From the NCBI GenBank assembly GCA_000697475.1, contig JNEU01000754.1:1-64000 (forward strand): 64,000 bases of DNA, written 5' to 3'. A program made the translations under genes and the position numbers. Of this stretch, positions 35,911 through 49,031 are shown in pieces. A model generated the notes under the pieces. That model did no database searches and was not told the DNA's origin. It saw only the letters and a program-made list of their open reading frames with translations. Source of the stretch: Lichtheimia corymbifera B2541. Taxonomy: Eukaryota; Mucoromycota; Mucoromycetes; Mucorales; Lichtheimiaceae. Each line of letters begins with the position of its first letter. The first letter of the stretch is position 1.

Positions 35911-37535
35911 ATGCAGTCGGCTTCACTGGATAGCAATCTCTTTGAAACTCGTGACGATGACAACGATCCTCTCATTGACTCGGTCTCACGTACAGCACCA
36001 CAACCTGACAACACCAGTTCTTCACCTTCAACTACATCGCAGTCTGTAAGGTCGCTTACATTGTCACCTGAAGATGAGCGACGTATTCGTACAAGCACCA
36101 GTAGCAGTAACAACAGTCCATCAGTACAACGTCGAGTCAATGACAATAGTGCAGCAGCTTTACTTGTTCAACAACTTACGAGTAGTACTGCATTCTATGA
36201 TATCCCAATGGTAGTGTGATGCTCTTGCTCTTAAAAGAAGCACGTGCTGTATTGACGCATGATAATAGAACGACCCCTTTTCCGAACTCGTTGAACGTTA
36301 TATTCCACCTGATCAACGTCCACAACGTGAAATGTATCCAGCTGAAGAAGACCAAGTACCTAATATGGTGGTATGTTGAAAAGCAGGATTGGATGGGGTG
36401 GATACCAAGTGTTACTAAAAGGGAGGTATTTATCTAGATGAGCAACATGTGGCGGTCCGTGGCACGATTTGCTAGGCAACAATTGGTAGTCAACAAAACC
36501 ATGGATATTGAACGCATCTTACAATTATGGTATCTCCGGTTACTTGCTCTATGCAAATTGGGTCTTTATCAATTGGCGTCTGCTGAACTGGACAAGTTGG
36601 GTGATCTCAATCGACCCGAGTTGACATACGAATTTCATGGGATGGATGGATCCGGAAGCCTGGTTCCTTTTGAGTTGTTCATTTTATGGGCGCGTTTACC
36701 GGCTTGGCTTAAGCATCCTTTGATTTCTCTTGAAAGATTGACCATGCTTGCAGTCCAATGCAAAAAGGTATCTTGTATCCACACATGTATATATTTGTAG
36801 ATGACTCATTTTCTTTATTAGAAAGGATGGAAACAACGTCAAGTGCAAGTGTATCTGGTATTGGCCACCCAATTCATAGAAATCAACGATTATGCAAGTG
36901 CTGCCTCTACTATGGACATGGTGCGAAAGCATTTTGATGCAGAAAACAACGTTGACATTCTGTCAGCCTTGGGTCGACTCTATCTGCAGGTAACAATCCT
37001 CTTTTTTTTCTCTTTATCTGGATCGCACGTATTCATATGGTCATGGCTATAGCTTGGTGATGTGGAAAGAGCAGAGAAAATGTATTCGGAAATCGAGCAA
37101 CGACAAGAAAAGACGCCTGCGATTGAAGAGATGATCAAAGTCAATAGGTAAGAACAAGAGCTCCTTTTATGAGAAAACATGCTCTGATGATGCTGCTGTA
37201 GGGCATTCTTGTGCATCGCCAAGGGAGAATGGTCTCAAGCAGCAGAGATCTTACAAACGGTGTTGCAAGCGAATAAGGATAACCTTTTGGCAATGAACAA
37301 TCTCGCAGTTTGCCAAGTATACCTCGGTCAGCTAGGATCGGCACTCGATTTACTTTCCATCATGACCACTGACAACCCCACATCCGCTGGCACTTGTGCC
37401 ACAGCATTGATGAATATATGCACACTATTTGAATTGCGATACGACTCGGCCACGGAGAAAAAGGTGGAGCTCATGAAGCAAGTCTCTCGATGGGTAGGCG
37501 ATTCTTTCCAAGTTGATTGTCTGAAATTACAATAA
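35911..37535 (+). CDS. TRAPP complex subunit 12-like TPR protein (TRAPPC12)
   Basis: TRAPPC12 belongs to the TRAPP tethering complexes in ER-Golgi traffic and autophagy. Model: 35911-36210, 36269-36370, 36438-36767, 36822-36989, 37053-37147, 37202-37535; 442 aa. The first 95 residues are Ser/Thr-rich and disordered. From about 135 on come helical repeats: WRSVARFARQQL, LWYLRLLALCKLGLYQLA, then FELFILWARLPAW and several TPR-like units, ending MNNLAVCQVYLGQLGSAL and the family tail VGDSFQVDCLKLQ. The exon 1-2 junction (donor at 36211, acceptor before 36269) is the least certain. It was chosen because it gives the conserved NDPFSELVERY block in frame. The gene lies tail to tail with the importin gene, 62 bp away. 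Confidence 0.85.
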
Positions 37536-37597
37536 AATCATGCAAACGTTATGGTCTATTAGTCTTTTTAATGATGTACATACACACAAGCAATAAT

Positions 37598-40500
37598 CTA
37601 AGCTATTGAGCCATAAGCTGTATTGTTGAGCCCTCGGCACTTTACAAGGAATTCATTGGTGCAATCTCTAAACCGCTTGATTGATCGTGTTCTAGTATGC
37701 AATTGAAATAGATTAGATTTTGTCCCCATGCATTTGAAAATGACTCTTTTTCCATACCCAATGATCCCTTTCAGAAATTCTTCCTTGTCTTTTGGTTGTA
37801 CTAATGCTGACGGAAATCCATCCTACATGTCCAAAATAAATGAATAAAACATCTCTAATTCACCATCCAATCACTTACATGGGCTAGCAACGTCTGTAAC
37901 CAGTGCCGGGAAGCTTCCACGTAACGACCCATTAATTTGTAGAGAACATCCACCAATGGCCTCGAAAAAGATCTAGGGACTTTACCTCCGATTCCCTGAT
38001 AGATAAAAAGTGTTACTCATCCTGTGAATTAAGCATGGCCAAATACTTACGATAAGCAGCTGTTCCATAATTTGCATGCCCCAAGTCATCACCAGGGATT
38101 GTACAAATTCTGCCAATTGTGATCCTTCCTCGTATTCTCGACCAAAGAAATCAGCCTAGTTGTCGAAGTGTACCCTACATGAATGATTCATCCTTGACAC
38201 ACCCACGTTATTGTAGCCCAGCTTACCATAAAATTAAGAGCTGCCTTGAGAGCAAGTCGTTCTTGGAGGCACATGCCGGCAATAGCAAATTGTAAAATGG
38301 CGTTGATCATATCTTGAGGCAAATGGAAAAAGACCATAGGACAACGTCGCACCGTCTGTATACCCAAAAAGATCAGCCGATGCCCTTTTCCCTTCACATA
38401 GAATGATACTTTACCGCCGATAGCATGTCGAAATAACTGTCTACCACGTCCGGATAATGTTCCATATCTGGATGAGCCAACAGCAAGATGAGTATATAAT
38501 CAATTGAGTAGGGTGGAGATGATTTACCTTCACTTTTGTGGATAAAGCTCAACGTCTTCTGTGTCAAAACACCTGCCAAGTCGCGTAAACGTGCATGATT
38601 CATTTCAGCACCTCCATACACTGTCATGACCAAAGCAGCGGTATGTAGCCAACATGCAAAGGGTGCCGCATTGTAGCAAGTGTTGAGCATATCAATCAGG
38701 TCGTCAAAGCGTAGCGTGAGGAGTGGGCTTGTAGCTCGTATGCCGCATTCAACAAAGTTGGATAGAGCCTATTCACACCATGAGCACATGGGATCCAACA
38801 CCAACCGCTCTCCCAATACCTGCCTTCATGACTTGTTCATCTTGCTGCCAAGAGCTTACTATTTGTTGTACCGAAGTATGGATCGCTTGAGTCACTTCAG
38901 AGAATCCTTCCACGTTGGCGTACATGGCTACGAGCTGGCCATTGGCAAACATGTCATAGGTGGAATTCCTGACAGCAATGGATTGGTAGTCATCCGGTGA
39001 TTGGATACCACGGCAACAAGCGGACAGGTACTTGATTTGGATAAGCGTCGCATCACGTGCAGCCACAGGATCCTGCTGTGTAACACTCAAAGCTTTACTC
39101 ACGCCTTGCAGTATATCGCCAGTCAGTGCCTGCATAAAAGAAAATGAGCGGTCTCTTAGATATTGACAAAAACAACAGCCCTTACCATTAGAGGTGCCAT
39201 AGCATTCTCGGGAGGTAATACTTGTATCACATCAGCCACCGATTCTACTACTTTTTGCATGATATTGGGCTAAGGAAGAAACATGAATACATGAATGAGT
39301 GAGAAGAACAAATCACTTACCTCGATCATGGAGCTCGCCATGGAGCTATATACATGCATCAAACTATTGAGCTCCTCCGTCAACGAATCACGACAGGTAT
39401 CACAGATATCAGAAAAGGCTGATGCAGCTGACGGTGAAAGCTTTGGTATGCTAAGGCATGGTACAATGTAATTCATGACAGCGGGGAGGTATTGTGGATG
39501 ACCTTTGAGCCATTCGGCAAGCGCACCTATATACACGCTGTCAGTCATCCGTCAAACGAAAAAATGGATTCGTTTCCTCTTACCAATGGTAAGTAATGTA
39601 GTATTCTGAAGCCGGATATCAGCATCTTCAGGAAATCGTTCGAGAATCTCGGGACCGAAAAAGCGTCGTATGTGTGTAGATTCATCTGTAGGTACCTCTT
39701 CAGAAATGCTCTTTAAACAAAACAAGATCGCTTCCAATTCCTACCCCTTCCCCATGAGTATACAGTCGTACGTGGACCCGCACACCCATACCATGGTTGT
39801 CCATTTACCTGCCCCAATGAGGATGCTGATCCCCAACGATTCAATAAGCTACTTGCATCTTGCATGATAATATCCAGCATTTCGTCACGAAGCACAAAGT
39901 AGGGATTGATCAATGTGTCTGCCAAATCACGACGATATATCCTAAATTTGTCCTTGATATCTATATGTGCATGTTATAAATCATGATGATCATCATCACA
40001 TTCCCTTCTTACCTTTTGGCCAAGATGTCCATGTTGCATCATCAGGAAATGTAGATTGCCGTTTGAGGACCACCACTAATTGACGATATACCATCATGGC
40101 GGTCTCTCCACATTGTTGTAACCAGGCTTGTTGTGCAGGATCGTTGTCATGGGTCGTCGTCGTTGGCGTCGCTGGATCATCCACCCCATTGGTCACGATG
40201 GCCACGGGTTGTCGGATAGGCACGATGCCATTGTCGAACAAAGTCTCCTGCAACATGAACCAGAAATTCAAGGGAATGTCACTGACTTCTTGATCGACAC
40301 AAAAAGTACCAGGGAAACCAGTCAATTGCATGATCATATCCAAAAGCATTCGAATGCTGGGATCGGCCAATTGTTCTGCAACGTGGTCAATATACGTCTC
40401 GCCAAATCCAGTCAATAATTTTGCTATGGATGAACCGTCCTCGTCATTTTCATCTATGCCCATGTTGTAAATAAATGGTCCCCATATATATAGATCGTCA

Positions 40501-41718
40501 TACCTGTAATGCATTCTGCAAACTTGGCTCGCATGCCATTGGAGGTGAAGCATTGTAAAAGCGCATCGCGGAAGGACAAGTATTTTCCATAGGAGGGTTG
40601 TTGCATAGCTTCCAATAAAACATCGGCACTTGATTGAAAGAGTTCTTCTTGGCCAAGGAGTGTCATGCACTGTTGTAACAAAGGGGATGCTTCTCTATTC
40701 GCGATAGTTAGCTCTTCCACCTTTTTGCTTCTAATAGGATGGGTATACATACTCGAGAGAAACACCGTATTGGATCCAACTCTGCAATGCTCGAAGTGTC
40801 TTTTGTTGAAGTGGAATGTCGGTATCATTGAGAACAGTTGCCAGTGTGGAAAGTACAATGGATGTGCTATTCTTGAGTTCTTGTGCAATTTGGGGTCTAT
40901 ATGTTTTTGAATGAGCTTGGTGCATGGGGAGGGGGGATGTGGTGCTCCTCATACTTACTTTCTACTACTGATCAACTCTGTGCTTGCCACTTCTTCTGGG
41001 ACAAGGGTCAAGAACTCAAGGATGGTGGTGGTAACACTTTGAGAAGGAGCGCCCATACTTGAAGCACCGGCATGAATTGCGTTTACTGTATCAGGTATAA
41101 ATTCTTGCCAACGAGTCGGTACAGTGTGGAAAGCATAGGTGATAAGCTATCGCAGATAGTGAATAAGAACCATTATCAAAACCATCATCATCCTCATCAC
41201 AATGATTACTTACAGCAAGACACAGCTTGGTTGTAATGAAGAGCGGACCTGTGCATGATCGAATAATCCACGTCAAAAGCTCATTCCTTAGCCAGTCAAT
41301 ACGATCCTCGGGTAATGTATTCCTATGCGCATATCAATCAATGATCCTTCCACTTATCACGTGTATCCATATAGGTTCATACCAGTCGCGTGCTATCTTG
41401 ACCTGGAAAGTGTGCGCACCAAAGAATCGGCACTGATCTGACTAATGCCGGGGTATTAGTTGTATGTGTGTACGCTCCATCGTTGCATGTTGTTACTCAC
41501 CGGTGAAGACAAGAGTTGCGATGCAATTTCCCATGCTTGCTGTTGTCGTTGTACTGCTTGAAGCTGTTCTTGAATCTCTTTGGCAACTGTTGGATTCGCG
41601 GCACTGTACAAGCCCTCCACAAGCTACACAGCATAGTCAATATACAGTGGCCCCTTTCAAATATTACATTGCGTAATAAAAGAACCTTTTGAGCATGAGT
41701 GGCTGATAATTGTTCCAT
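37598..41718 (-). CDS. Importin-13/Pdr6-like karyopherin beta
   Basis: Nuclear transport receptors of this branch bind RanGTP and carry cargo both ways. Model, minus strand, 20 exons: 41718-41686, 41623-41501, 41441-41383, 41322-41214, 41146-40959, 40896-40753, 40730-40504, 40453-40013, 39960-39809, 39740-39584, 39526-39321, 39269-39186, 39129-38824, 38768-38528, 38467-38415, 38355-38227, 38155-38051, 37995-37879, 37822-37758, 37691-37598; 1010 aa. N-terminal HEAT repeats contain the hallmark CRFFGAHTFQVKIARDW (about 53-69). ALKTL-type helices follow throughout, and the C-terminus reads FRDCTNEFLVKCRGLNNTAYG. The intron after 38824 works only as GC-AG: the exon ends AAG and the intron begins GCAGGT. 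A GT donor 4 nt later gives an immediate stop. Exon continuity with the family supports nearly every junction. Confidence 0.88.
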
Positions 41719-42829
41719 TGAAGACAAAAAGTGGTGGAGAAGCGTGCGATCCAGGAAAGAGACTCATATATACAGGATAGCTTTTCCCGACAGATTTGAA
41801 CTGCGCGTTACTCACGGTTTGGCCACCACCATTTTTCCAGACCTTTGATAATTCATGCAACCATTTTAACCCGTCGAGTCCGTTTCTCATCACCTTGAAA
41901 ACATTGGATCATCTGCGCATGACAAATTCCCATATGAATATCATGTTTACTAAGCTTCCGGGCGTATGTTGTTCCTATAATAAAAGTATACCTATGGCTG
42001 AAATGAGGATTAGCCGATCCCACGTATTAATATCATGGAACATGATAGTAGAGGTCTTATTAAAACATTGAACCATGCATGCTATGCATGTAACCTTTTT
42101 TGAAGGATAAGATCTCTCACTTGCCGCATATACATGCTTAATGAACCTGCATTGATGCTATTATACCCAAGTCAATGTACTACTGCAACACAATGTATTA
42201 TTCCTGGTATCTAGGTAAACGATATATCGATTCAAAGACCTCGCGTATTAGTAAAACCATTGCATGGCTATGTGATTGAATTGTAGTGCGTGTTGTATAT
42301 AGTGACCCTATCGCATATTGAAGTAAATGTACGCGGTGATTGTATTATGTTTTGCTCCCTTGATCCCATGTCCTTCTTTATAATGTACGGGAATGGATAG
42401 TAATGTCCCAAGCTAGCTCGATCACCCAAGTAGATCAATTTATGTTATCACGTGATTACGTATCATGCATGATCATCCCAAGTGCAAATCAGAACCATAA
42501 CCTTCATCATTGTTTTTAATGATTTGGCAGCTATGATTGCTCATGCTAAAAAGCATACACTTTGAAAGACAATGATGCATATTCATCGTGTGCTAATAGG
42601 CACACAGGAGGTTTATGCATTGGGTACGGCGATGAAATTAGAGCTAACCGAGCTGTTTTACTGATCCCTCTTGTATTGCAAATGAGAGTCATTGTCTAAT
42701 ATAACAATGGGAACAGCAGCAGCGGCGGGGTGCGTATGCATGAAACTCAGAATTTGGATTGGGGGACTCGTAACGCCGAGAAGCAACGCCAAGCATTTCC
42801 CTTTCTCCTCTTCCTTTATCTTAAACATC
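41719..42829. other. Divergent intergenic region, 1.1 kb
   Basis: This separates the importin and VPS27 starts, which point away from each other, so both promoters lie here. It is AT-rich, and open frames of up to 91 codons lack family features. No similarity to the repeat island was noticed. Confidence 0.5.
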
Positions 42830-45130
42830 ATGGTATCCTTGTGGTGGGGACAAAGCGCACTTGAAGAACTTATTGGTATGTTATCCAACCTCCCATTGTC
42901 GACATGGCCACTAACTCGCATTACTACTACTACTGCTCATTAGAGAAGGCAACTTCGGAGTTGCTCCCTGCTGGTCAAGAAGATCTCGTTCTACACCTCG
43001 AAATTAGCGACCAAATTCGAAGCAAAAAGGTCAATGCAAAGGATGCGATGCGTTCGCTCAAGAGACGACTGGAACACAAGAACCCAAATGTTCAACTTTC
43101 TACACTATCGGTAAGGAAGAGAGAGAGCGTGTGTATTTATCTTGTGTGGTCTATGGTTCTTATGCTATTGTATGTATATGATAGCTTATTGATACATGCG
43201 TCAAGAATGGAGGCGACCAATTTGTCCGAGAAGTAGCTAGTCGAGAATTCATGGATCAACTTGCATCGATGATTCGTTCACCGGTAAATGGTTTTATGGG
43301 AGAGGGTGATTGAGAGGTTGGTTTGCTGACACACACGCTTCTCCTTGAAAAGACGGGGTGCAATCCTGACGTCAAGAACAAGATTTTGGGTATCATTCAG
43401 ACATGGCATCTGGCCTCAAGAAACAATCCATCATTGGGATATATCAGTGACACTTATCGATTGCTTCAAGCGGAAGGACATGTTTTTCCTCCTGTGGGTC
43501 AGGCCGTGGATTCGATTCTTTTCGAGACTGCTGCGGTAATGTTGGAACTTGCAAAGGAACGTGAGAACAAAATAGGGCTGACATGTTATCATGTAGCCAC
43601 CTGAGTGGACCGATTCAGATGTATGTGAACGTTGCCGAACCGCATTCACTATGACAAATCGAAAGGTATGGATGAATCTATCATGGTTGTATTCTTGGAT
43701 AAAATGGGATTAATATATGTTTGAAAATAGCATCATTGTCGACAATGTGGCAAGACATTCTGTCAAGATTGCTCAGCAAAGAACATGCCGTTACCACATA
43801 TTGGCATTGATGAAGAGGTGCGCGTGTGCGATGGATGCTACATTAAGCTTAAGCTTGCCAAGGTGGCCAAGAAAGATGCTCTTCCTCCACTTCCAGGACT
43901 ACGACCTGCTGCTACATCACAACAACCTGCAGCACCACAGAGTTCGAGTCGACAAGCCAGCGGAGATGCGCAAGATGAGACATTCGATGAAGATATGAAG
44001 AGGGCTATTGAAATGTCATTGAAGGAGGCTGAGCAATACAAGTCTGGCTATGGCGCAGGATACACGCCTTCTCAGCCATCCCAGCCAACTAGTACGAACG
44101 CTCAAGCGACAACACAGGTAAATAGATCATTGTCCCTCAAGGAGAAGGAAGAGGCTAAAGCATGGATTTTCATATAGGCTGCATCGACGAATGAAGAGGA
44201 GGATGATCCTGATCTTGCTGCTGCTATAGCAGCGTCATTGAGAGATATGCATGTATCGTCACCACCTTATGCGCCCAGCAATACGTGGCAAGAACAACAG
44301 CAACAACAACAATATCAATCGTACAATAGCGATGAAATCTCGAGAACAGAAATGGAAAACATCGAGTTATTCTCAACATTGATCGCACGAATTCATGCAC
44401 GAGGAGGAAACATTTCAAACGATCCACAAATCACCAAACTTTATACCCAGATTGGCGCTCTTCAACCCAAGTTGGTAAAGACAATGCAGGATGTTATCGA
44501 GAAACACAGTAAGTGGGATGGATAGGTGTGAATGGAAGAAATGGATGGATTAACGGGGTATGGGATATTATAGAAATCGTGGTGGAACTTCATGATAAGA
44601 TGAATGCAGCAGTGCGTGCTTATGACCTTTTATTGGAACAACGTGTGGCCGGTGCACATGCACGAGCTTCTCAACCTTATACCAACAATGCAACGTATTA
44701 TAACCCTGCTGCAGTAGCATCAGCCCCAGCACCTTCGCCATCGCAATATGGTGCTCATATTCCTGCTACTGGTTATGACTATTCTACCGCTAGTGGTCAG
44801 ATGTATCCACCAGCTCCACAACAACCAGCAGCTACTACCAATGGATATCCAGCAGTGTCCTCATCTCCTGCAGCATCCGCACCACAATTCCAGCCATCGA
44901 CATATACTGCAAGTGAATCACAACAACCCTATCAACAAATGTATCCACCACAACCCCAAGCAGCACCAGCAGCACCAGCAGCAGGTGGCTATTACTATCC
45001 TCCAACACCCACACAGCATCAGCCTTACCCATATCAGATGCCTCCAGGCCAGCAACAACAGCAGCAGCCACAACAACAACAACAACCCAAACCACGTGTT
45101 GAAGAATCCCCCTTGATCGATCTTTCATAG
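42830..45130 (+). CDS. VPS27: ESCRT-0 subunit Vps27/HRS
   Basis: Vps27 recruits ubiquitinated cargo and ESCRT-I on endosomes. Model: 42830-42875, 42944-43110, 43185-43283, 43353-43535, 43597-43665, 43731-44117, 44178-44508, 44574-45130; 612 aa. Domains in order: VHS (about 5-150, with [17 protein letters not shown]), FYVE (from PPEWTDSD at 166, [12 protein letters not shown], then RVCDGC) and two ubiquitin-interacting motifs ([27 protein letters not shown]). A helical GAT-like region follows, then a tail rich in Pro, Gln, Tyr and Ala from about 440. The protein ends in PLIDLS, a clathrin-box motif. All FYVE ligands for zinc and PI3P are visible. The polyglutamine runs may vary between strains. 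The 3' end faces the thiolase gene 56 bp away. Confidence 0.95.
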
Positions 45131-45186
45131 AATAGCATAGGCAATAATTGGAAGAGGAAATACAACTTGCTTTTATCCAAAATCTA

Positions 45187-46650
45187 TTATACACGTTCCA
45201 AAATGACAGCAACACCCTATCCATATGTTACGCACATGAGTTTATGCACCGTGAATCCTCTTTGCGTGTTTACATACCTGACCACCACCAATGCAAGCAG
45301 ATCCAATTGCATATTTTGACTTTGTACGTTGCAGAGCATGTGACAAGTGCGTAAGGATACGAGCGCCTGATGCACCCAAGGGATGGCCTACAGCAATAGC
45401 ACCTCCGTTTACATTTGTCTTTTCACGATCCAAACCGAGCTCCTTTTCAACAGCGAGATATTGAGCAGCAAAAGCTTCATTGACTTCTACGAGATCGATT
45501 TGATCTAGGGTGAGATTAGCACGCTTGAGAGCGCCTTGGATAGCAGGCACCGGACCAAGACCCATGAGAGTGGGTTCAACAGCGGATGCTTGCCAGCTAA
45601 CAATACGAGCGAGAGGGTCAAGGTTGTACTTGTCAACTGCCTCTTGGCTGGCGATAATCAATGCAGCTGCACCATCATTGATACCTGAAGCATTCGCAGC
45701 TGAAGTAACTCCACCCTTTTTAAACACTGGTTTGAGATTTTCAATCGCTTCCATGGTGACACCCGCACGTGGATATTCATCCGTAGACACTGTTTCCAAT
45801 GCACCTTTCTTTTTCCCTTTGACTTGCACAGACACGATCTCATTATCAAATACGCCGTTCTCGGCCGCTATAGTAGGCATCATCATCGTCAGCAATGATA
45901 TGTACACGCTTTCTACCCCTTTATAACTACTATTACTACTGTACCTTGCTCATAACGATTCTGGCTACTGACAGCAAACGCATCACATTCCTTTTTGGAA
46001 ATACCATATAATTCAGCAAGGTTTTCAGCCGTGATACCCATGGGTGTGGGGTTAGGATATTGATCCGTGAGGGTAGCCCACAAGGTGTCTTTGAGTGTCA
46101 GATCCACACCGAGTCGTGCTCCCCATCGCGACTTTCCAGAGAGTGTAAAGGGAGCCAAACTCATGCTTTCAGCTCCACCTGCAAGTACCACGTCACTATC
46201 ACCCACAAGAATCTCGTGTGTCGCATTCACCACGCTTTGTAATCCCGAACCGCATAACCGGTTGACTGTCAATGCTGGCACATGGACTGGTAAACCGGCT
46301 CGATGTCCAGTATGTCGAGCGACATAGGCACCTGCTGGATCCGTTTGCATCACGTTACCCATAATCACCGCATCCACCGGAACTTGCTTGTTGCCTAGAT
46401 CTTCCAAAGCTGCCTTGGATGCCAATCCACCCAACTCGGCCGCTATGTACCATACTAACATGAATATCCTCCTCCTCTCCACATACATCCGTTTGTATCT
46501 ATTCATGTACCTGTCAAGTCTTTTAGTTTACCACCAAAACTACCAAAGGGTGTTCTAAAGCAGTGCGTGACATCATCAATCAAATGGTACAAGGATAGGA
46601 TAAAGCGTGTACCGTTTAGCAGCAACAATGAAAGCCTGTCGTAAAGTCAT
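45187..46650 (-). CDS. 3-ketoacyl-CoA thiolase, mitochondrial type (ACAA2-like)
   Basis: Catalyses the last step of fatty-acid beta-oxidation, splitting 3-ketoacyl-CoA with CoA. Model, minus strand: 46650-46613, 46554-46511, 46442-45945, 45867-45278, 45216-45187; 399 aa. The nucleophilic Cys lies in NRLCGSGLQS near residue 91, the GHPLG histidine motif is near 345, and the second Cys is in SACIGGGQ near 385. The order and the TDQYPNPTPMGITAENLA segment resemble mitochondrial ACAA2 more than cytosolic Erg10. The start VAAKRTPFGSFGG begins the fold directly, as in ACAA2, whose targeting signal is not cleaved. There is no C-terminal SKL-type peroxisomal signal (ends ILERV). The last coding exon is only 30 nt. 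Confidence 0.9.
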
Positions 46651-46822
46651 AATAAGGAAAAAAGTAAAAGAGAGGGAAAAAGAGGGACAGAGGGGAAATG
46701 GATTAGATTGAGTAAGCAATGTTGAGTCGTGGAAAAACCATGTGATGACATTATCATAGCAGCTTGTGTTACATCATTCTCCCCCAGGTCACTATCCACT
46801 TTAACCACCAAGTGTAGTAGAT

Positions 46823-47894
46823 TCAATAGCCCATTTTATCAAGTATACAAATGACAACTACTATAAGGACCAGTGACACGCTGGCAAGAAGAGGATAGGG
46901 TTTCATGGATCGCCAAAACATAGCCAAGAGACTTTCTTGCCAGCATTGATGTTGCACAACCTAGATAGGCGAGTGTGTGTGTGATGTAGGGGTCATGGTG
47001 AAAAATGAGAGACAAGCATCACTTACCGGAAGCCAAATGTAATCGGGAGCTCCATCATCATCACCATCATCATCATCCAATTCGGATCCGGGTATCTGCT
47101 GTAATTCTGTGCATCGGTAGGTTTCCATGATTAAAGTAGTAGCAGCGACAATCATGATCGTTTTCCATAAGGACCCTCGATAATAGCCATCTACATATAT
47201 ACATACGTGTCACAAAACAATCCAGTATGAACAAGTCATGTATGCTTACTGGGTGGCGGCCGTTGTCGTTGATGTGGTGGTGGTCGTGGTCGTAAAGTGT
47301 TTAGCACATTGACGTTGTAAATAGAATGGCATGAGCTGCAATGCTTAGAGGATACGGTAGACGAAAGCATATCGATAAGACAAGATCGATGGATGTAACT
47401 ACTAGATAAATAGGACATGTTAATTTATGCATGCATTCTCTCGAGGCACTTACGGTGGATCCCAGCATTGGCACGGTGATTGTATCAATGGCTCGGTCAT
47501 GCTGAAGCATACTTTGCATCGTCGTCGACCAGGTGCTGGCATAGTAGTAGGCGTGTCATCATTTGAAGGAGGAATACTGGATGATGACTCTTCTATTTCC
47601 ATATTGACGACAAGTAACAATGAGCCAAGATTATATGGTAATTGTCATAAACTCACCCTTCAAGAAAGCATCTTGGCGTACAAGTCTTGGCGGTGGATTG
47701 GATGATGATGTGCCTGGTATCCTAGGTGATGGTGGTTGTCCAGTAAGGGGTTGTAGGTGTCTTCGGAGGTTCGCATGATTCAAGCTCCCAGTAGAACTGT
47801 AAAAGATAGACTGAGCTGATTCCGATGGTAACTGATTGGCAGCTTGATCTCGGGCAAAATGGACAGTACTGAGATCGGTATAGCGAGGCTTCAT
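46823..47894 (-). CDS. RING-CH (MARCH-type) membrane protein, putative E3 ligase
   Basis: Model, minus strand: 47894-47657, 47592-47454, 47401-47250, 47190-47027, 46960-46823; 276 aa. The first 100 residues are Pro/Ser-rich. The zinc ligands follow the RINGv order: CKVC near 106-109, CQC near 122-124 followed by W, HRSC, and a final CSSC. This pattern, spread over exons 2-3, is diagnostic for RING-CH ligases that ubiquitinate membrane proteins. Two hydrophobic segments (TIMIVAATTLIM and a C-terminal LASVSLVLIVVVICIL) fit two membrane passes with an acidic loop between them. The organelle is unknown. The assembled gene is not apparent in any single open frame. Confidence 0.8.
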
Positions 47895-48251
47895 TCACTC
47901 AATGTTGAAAACGGTAGTAATGGTGTCAAACGACGAGGTAGTAAAAGTAGAAAAAATGGTGTGGAGTAAGAGAAAGAGAGGCCCAAAATAGGGAAATGAC
48001 GGCGGACTTATGCATACAGCAATTCTTCACTCGCGAGAGAAAAAGAGTTGCTGTGGCAATGCGCATGAGAATCAACATCTCCGCTCTTTAGCGTGTCAAA
48101 AGCACCGCCCATTATGAATGCCCTTCATTGTAAATAACAAAATTGCTATTCTGCGTCATACCGTGACATGATGGTGCCATCATCCATGATAATATCTGTA
48201 TTGAAATACTCATACATAATTTGTACTCTCCATTTTACATAGCAACGTTAT
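47895..48251. other. Intergenic, no feature seen
   Basis: Promoter of the RING-CH gene and 3' region of the first methyltransferase copy. An AG-rich run lies near 47965-47980. Nothing else is supported. Confidence 0.5.
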
Positions 48252-49031
48252 TCAAATCTGCTCTAACACAAGACATCGATCATATCCTTGCTCATCCTTG
48301 ATTATGTTCACCGTTTTCCAACCGGTCATAATAGCTTTGACTTTGTCCATCATGCCCCTGTTGACCTTGAGCACAAGCTTGCCATGAGGATGCAACACCT
48401 TGGGCACCACTTGCTTGAGCACAGAGTACCATTGTAAGCCTCCATCACCAGCATACACAGCAATAGCAGGTTCATGTGCCAACATATCCTTGTCCTTGGC
48501 ATCGAGCGTCACCTCATCGAGGTAAGGAGGAGCACACATGATAACATCAAACATCCCTACTTGATTGCTATCCAAAAAGCTCATGTCACATTCAAAGAAT
48601 GCAGCATTGGCGATATCAAGTTGAGTTTGATTTTCCCGGGCAATCTCGAGAGCTTCACCACTAATGTCTATACCCACGCCTTTTACGGGTGCTTGAAAGA
48701 CATTTTGCATCCGATGCATGAGAGCCAAAAGCAAATTGCCGGATCCAGTGCCAATATCTAGTACACGCTTTTGTTCTTGTGACTTGCTGCTGTTGCTGTG
48801 GTCTTGTAAAAGAATCGATTCGGATGCATCCACAAGGATCTTGGAACAGGGTCGAGGGATCAAGCAAGCTTCAGATACCTTGAATGAAAGACCGCAAAAT
48901 TCTGTCTCGCCCATCACATATGCAAGAGGTCGTCCATTATGATCATGTTCTTCCTCTTGACCTTGAGAAGAAGATGAAGGGGCTGTAGGCTTGAGATGGC
49001 TAAGGTTGTCAGAAATAGTGGATACTGTCAT
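48252..49031 (-). CDS. HemK/PrmC-type methyltransferase paralogue with altered motif (APPY)
   Basis: Single exon, 259 aa from the Met at 49031; an upstream Met at 49139 would add a hydrophobic stretch not shared by the paralogues. The SAM-binding motif VLDIGTGSGNLLL and the following acidic GVGIDIS are intact. The catalytic motif that should read NPPY is APPY (near residue 167), so the Asn that holds the target amide is missing. The region before the fold (YVMGETEFCGLSFKVSEACLIPRP) matches the methyltransferase half of the fusion gene at 50.7 kb. It is thus a truncated tandem duplicate that lost the S4/pseudouridine-synthase half. A SAM-binding protein without glutamine methyltransferase activity, or with a new substrate, is inferred. 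Confidence 0.85.
   Translation of the reverse strand: MTVSTISDNLSHLKPTAPSSSSQGQEEEHDHNGRPLAYVMGETEFCGLSFKVSEACLIPRPCSKILVDASESILLQDHSNSSKSQEQKRVLDIGTGSGNLLLALMHRMQNVFQAPVKGVGIDISGEALEIARENQTQLDIANAAFFECDMSFLDSNQVGMFDVIMCAPPYLDEVTLDAKDKDMLAHEPAIAVYAGDGGLQWYSVLKQVVPKVLHPHGKLVLKVNRGMMDKVKAIMTGWKTVNIIKDEQGYDRCLVLEQI

Noticed and set aside
43717..43998. Extra plus-strand ORFs inside VPS27
   Set aside because: Shadow frames of the FYVE exon; the spliced frame has all zinc ligands.
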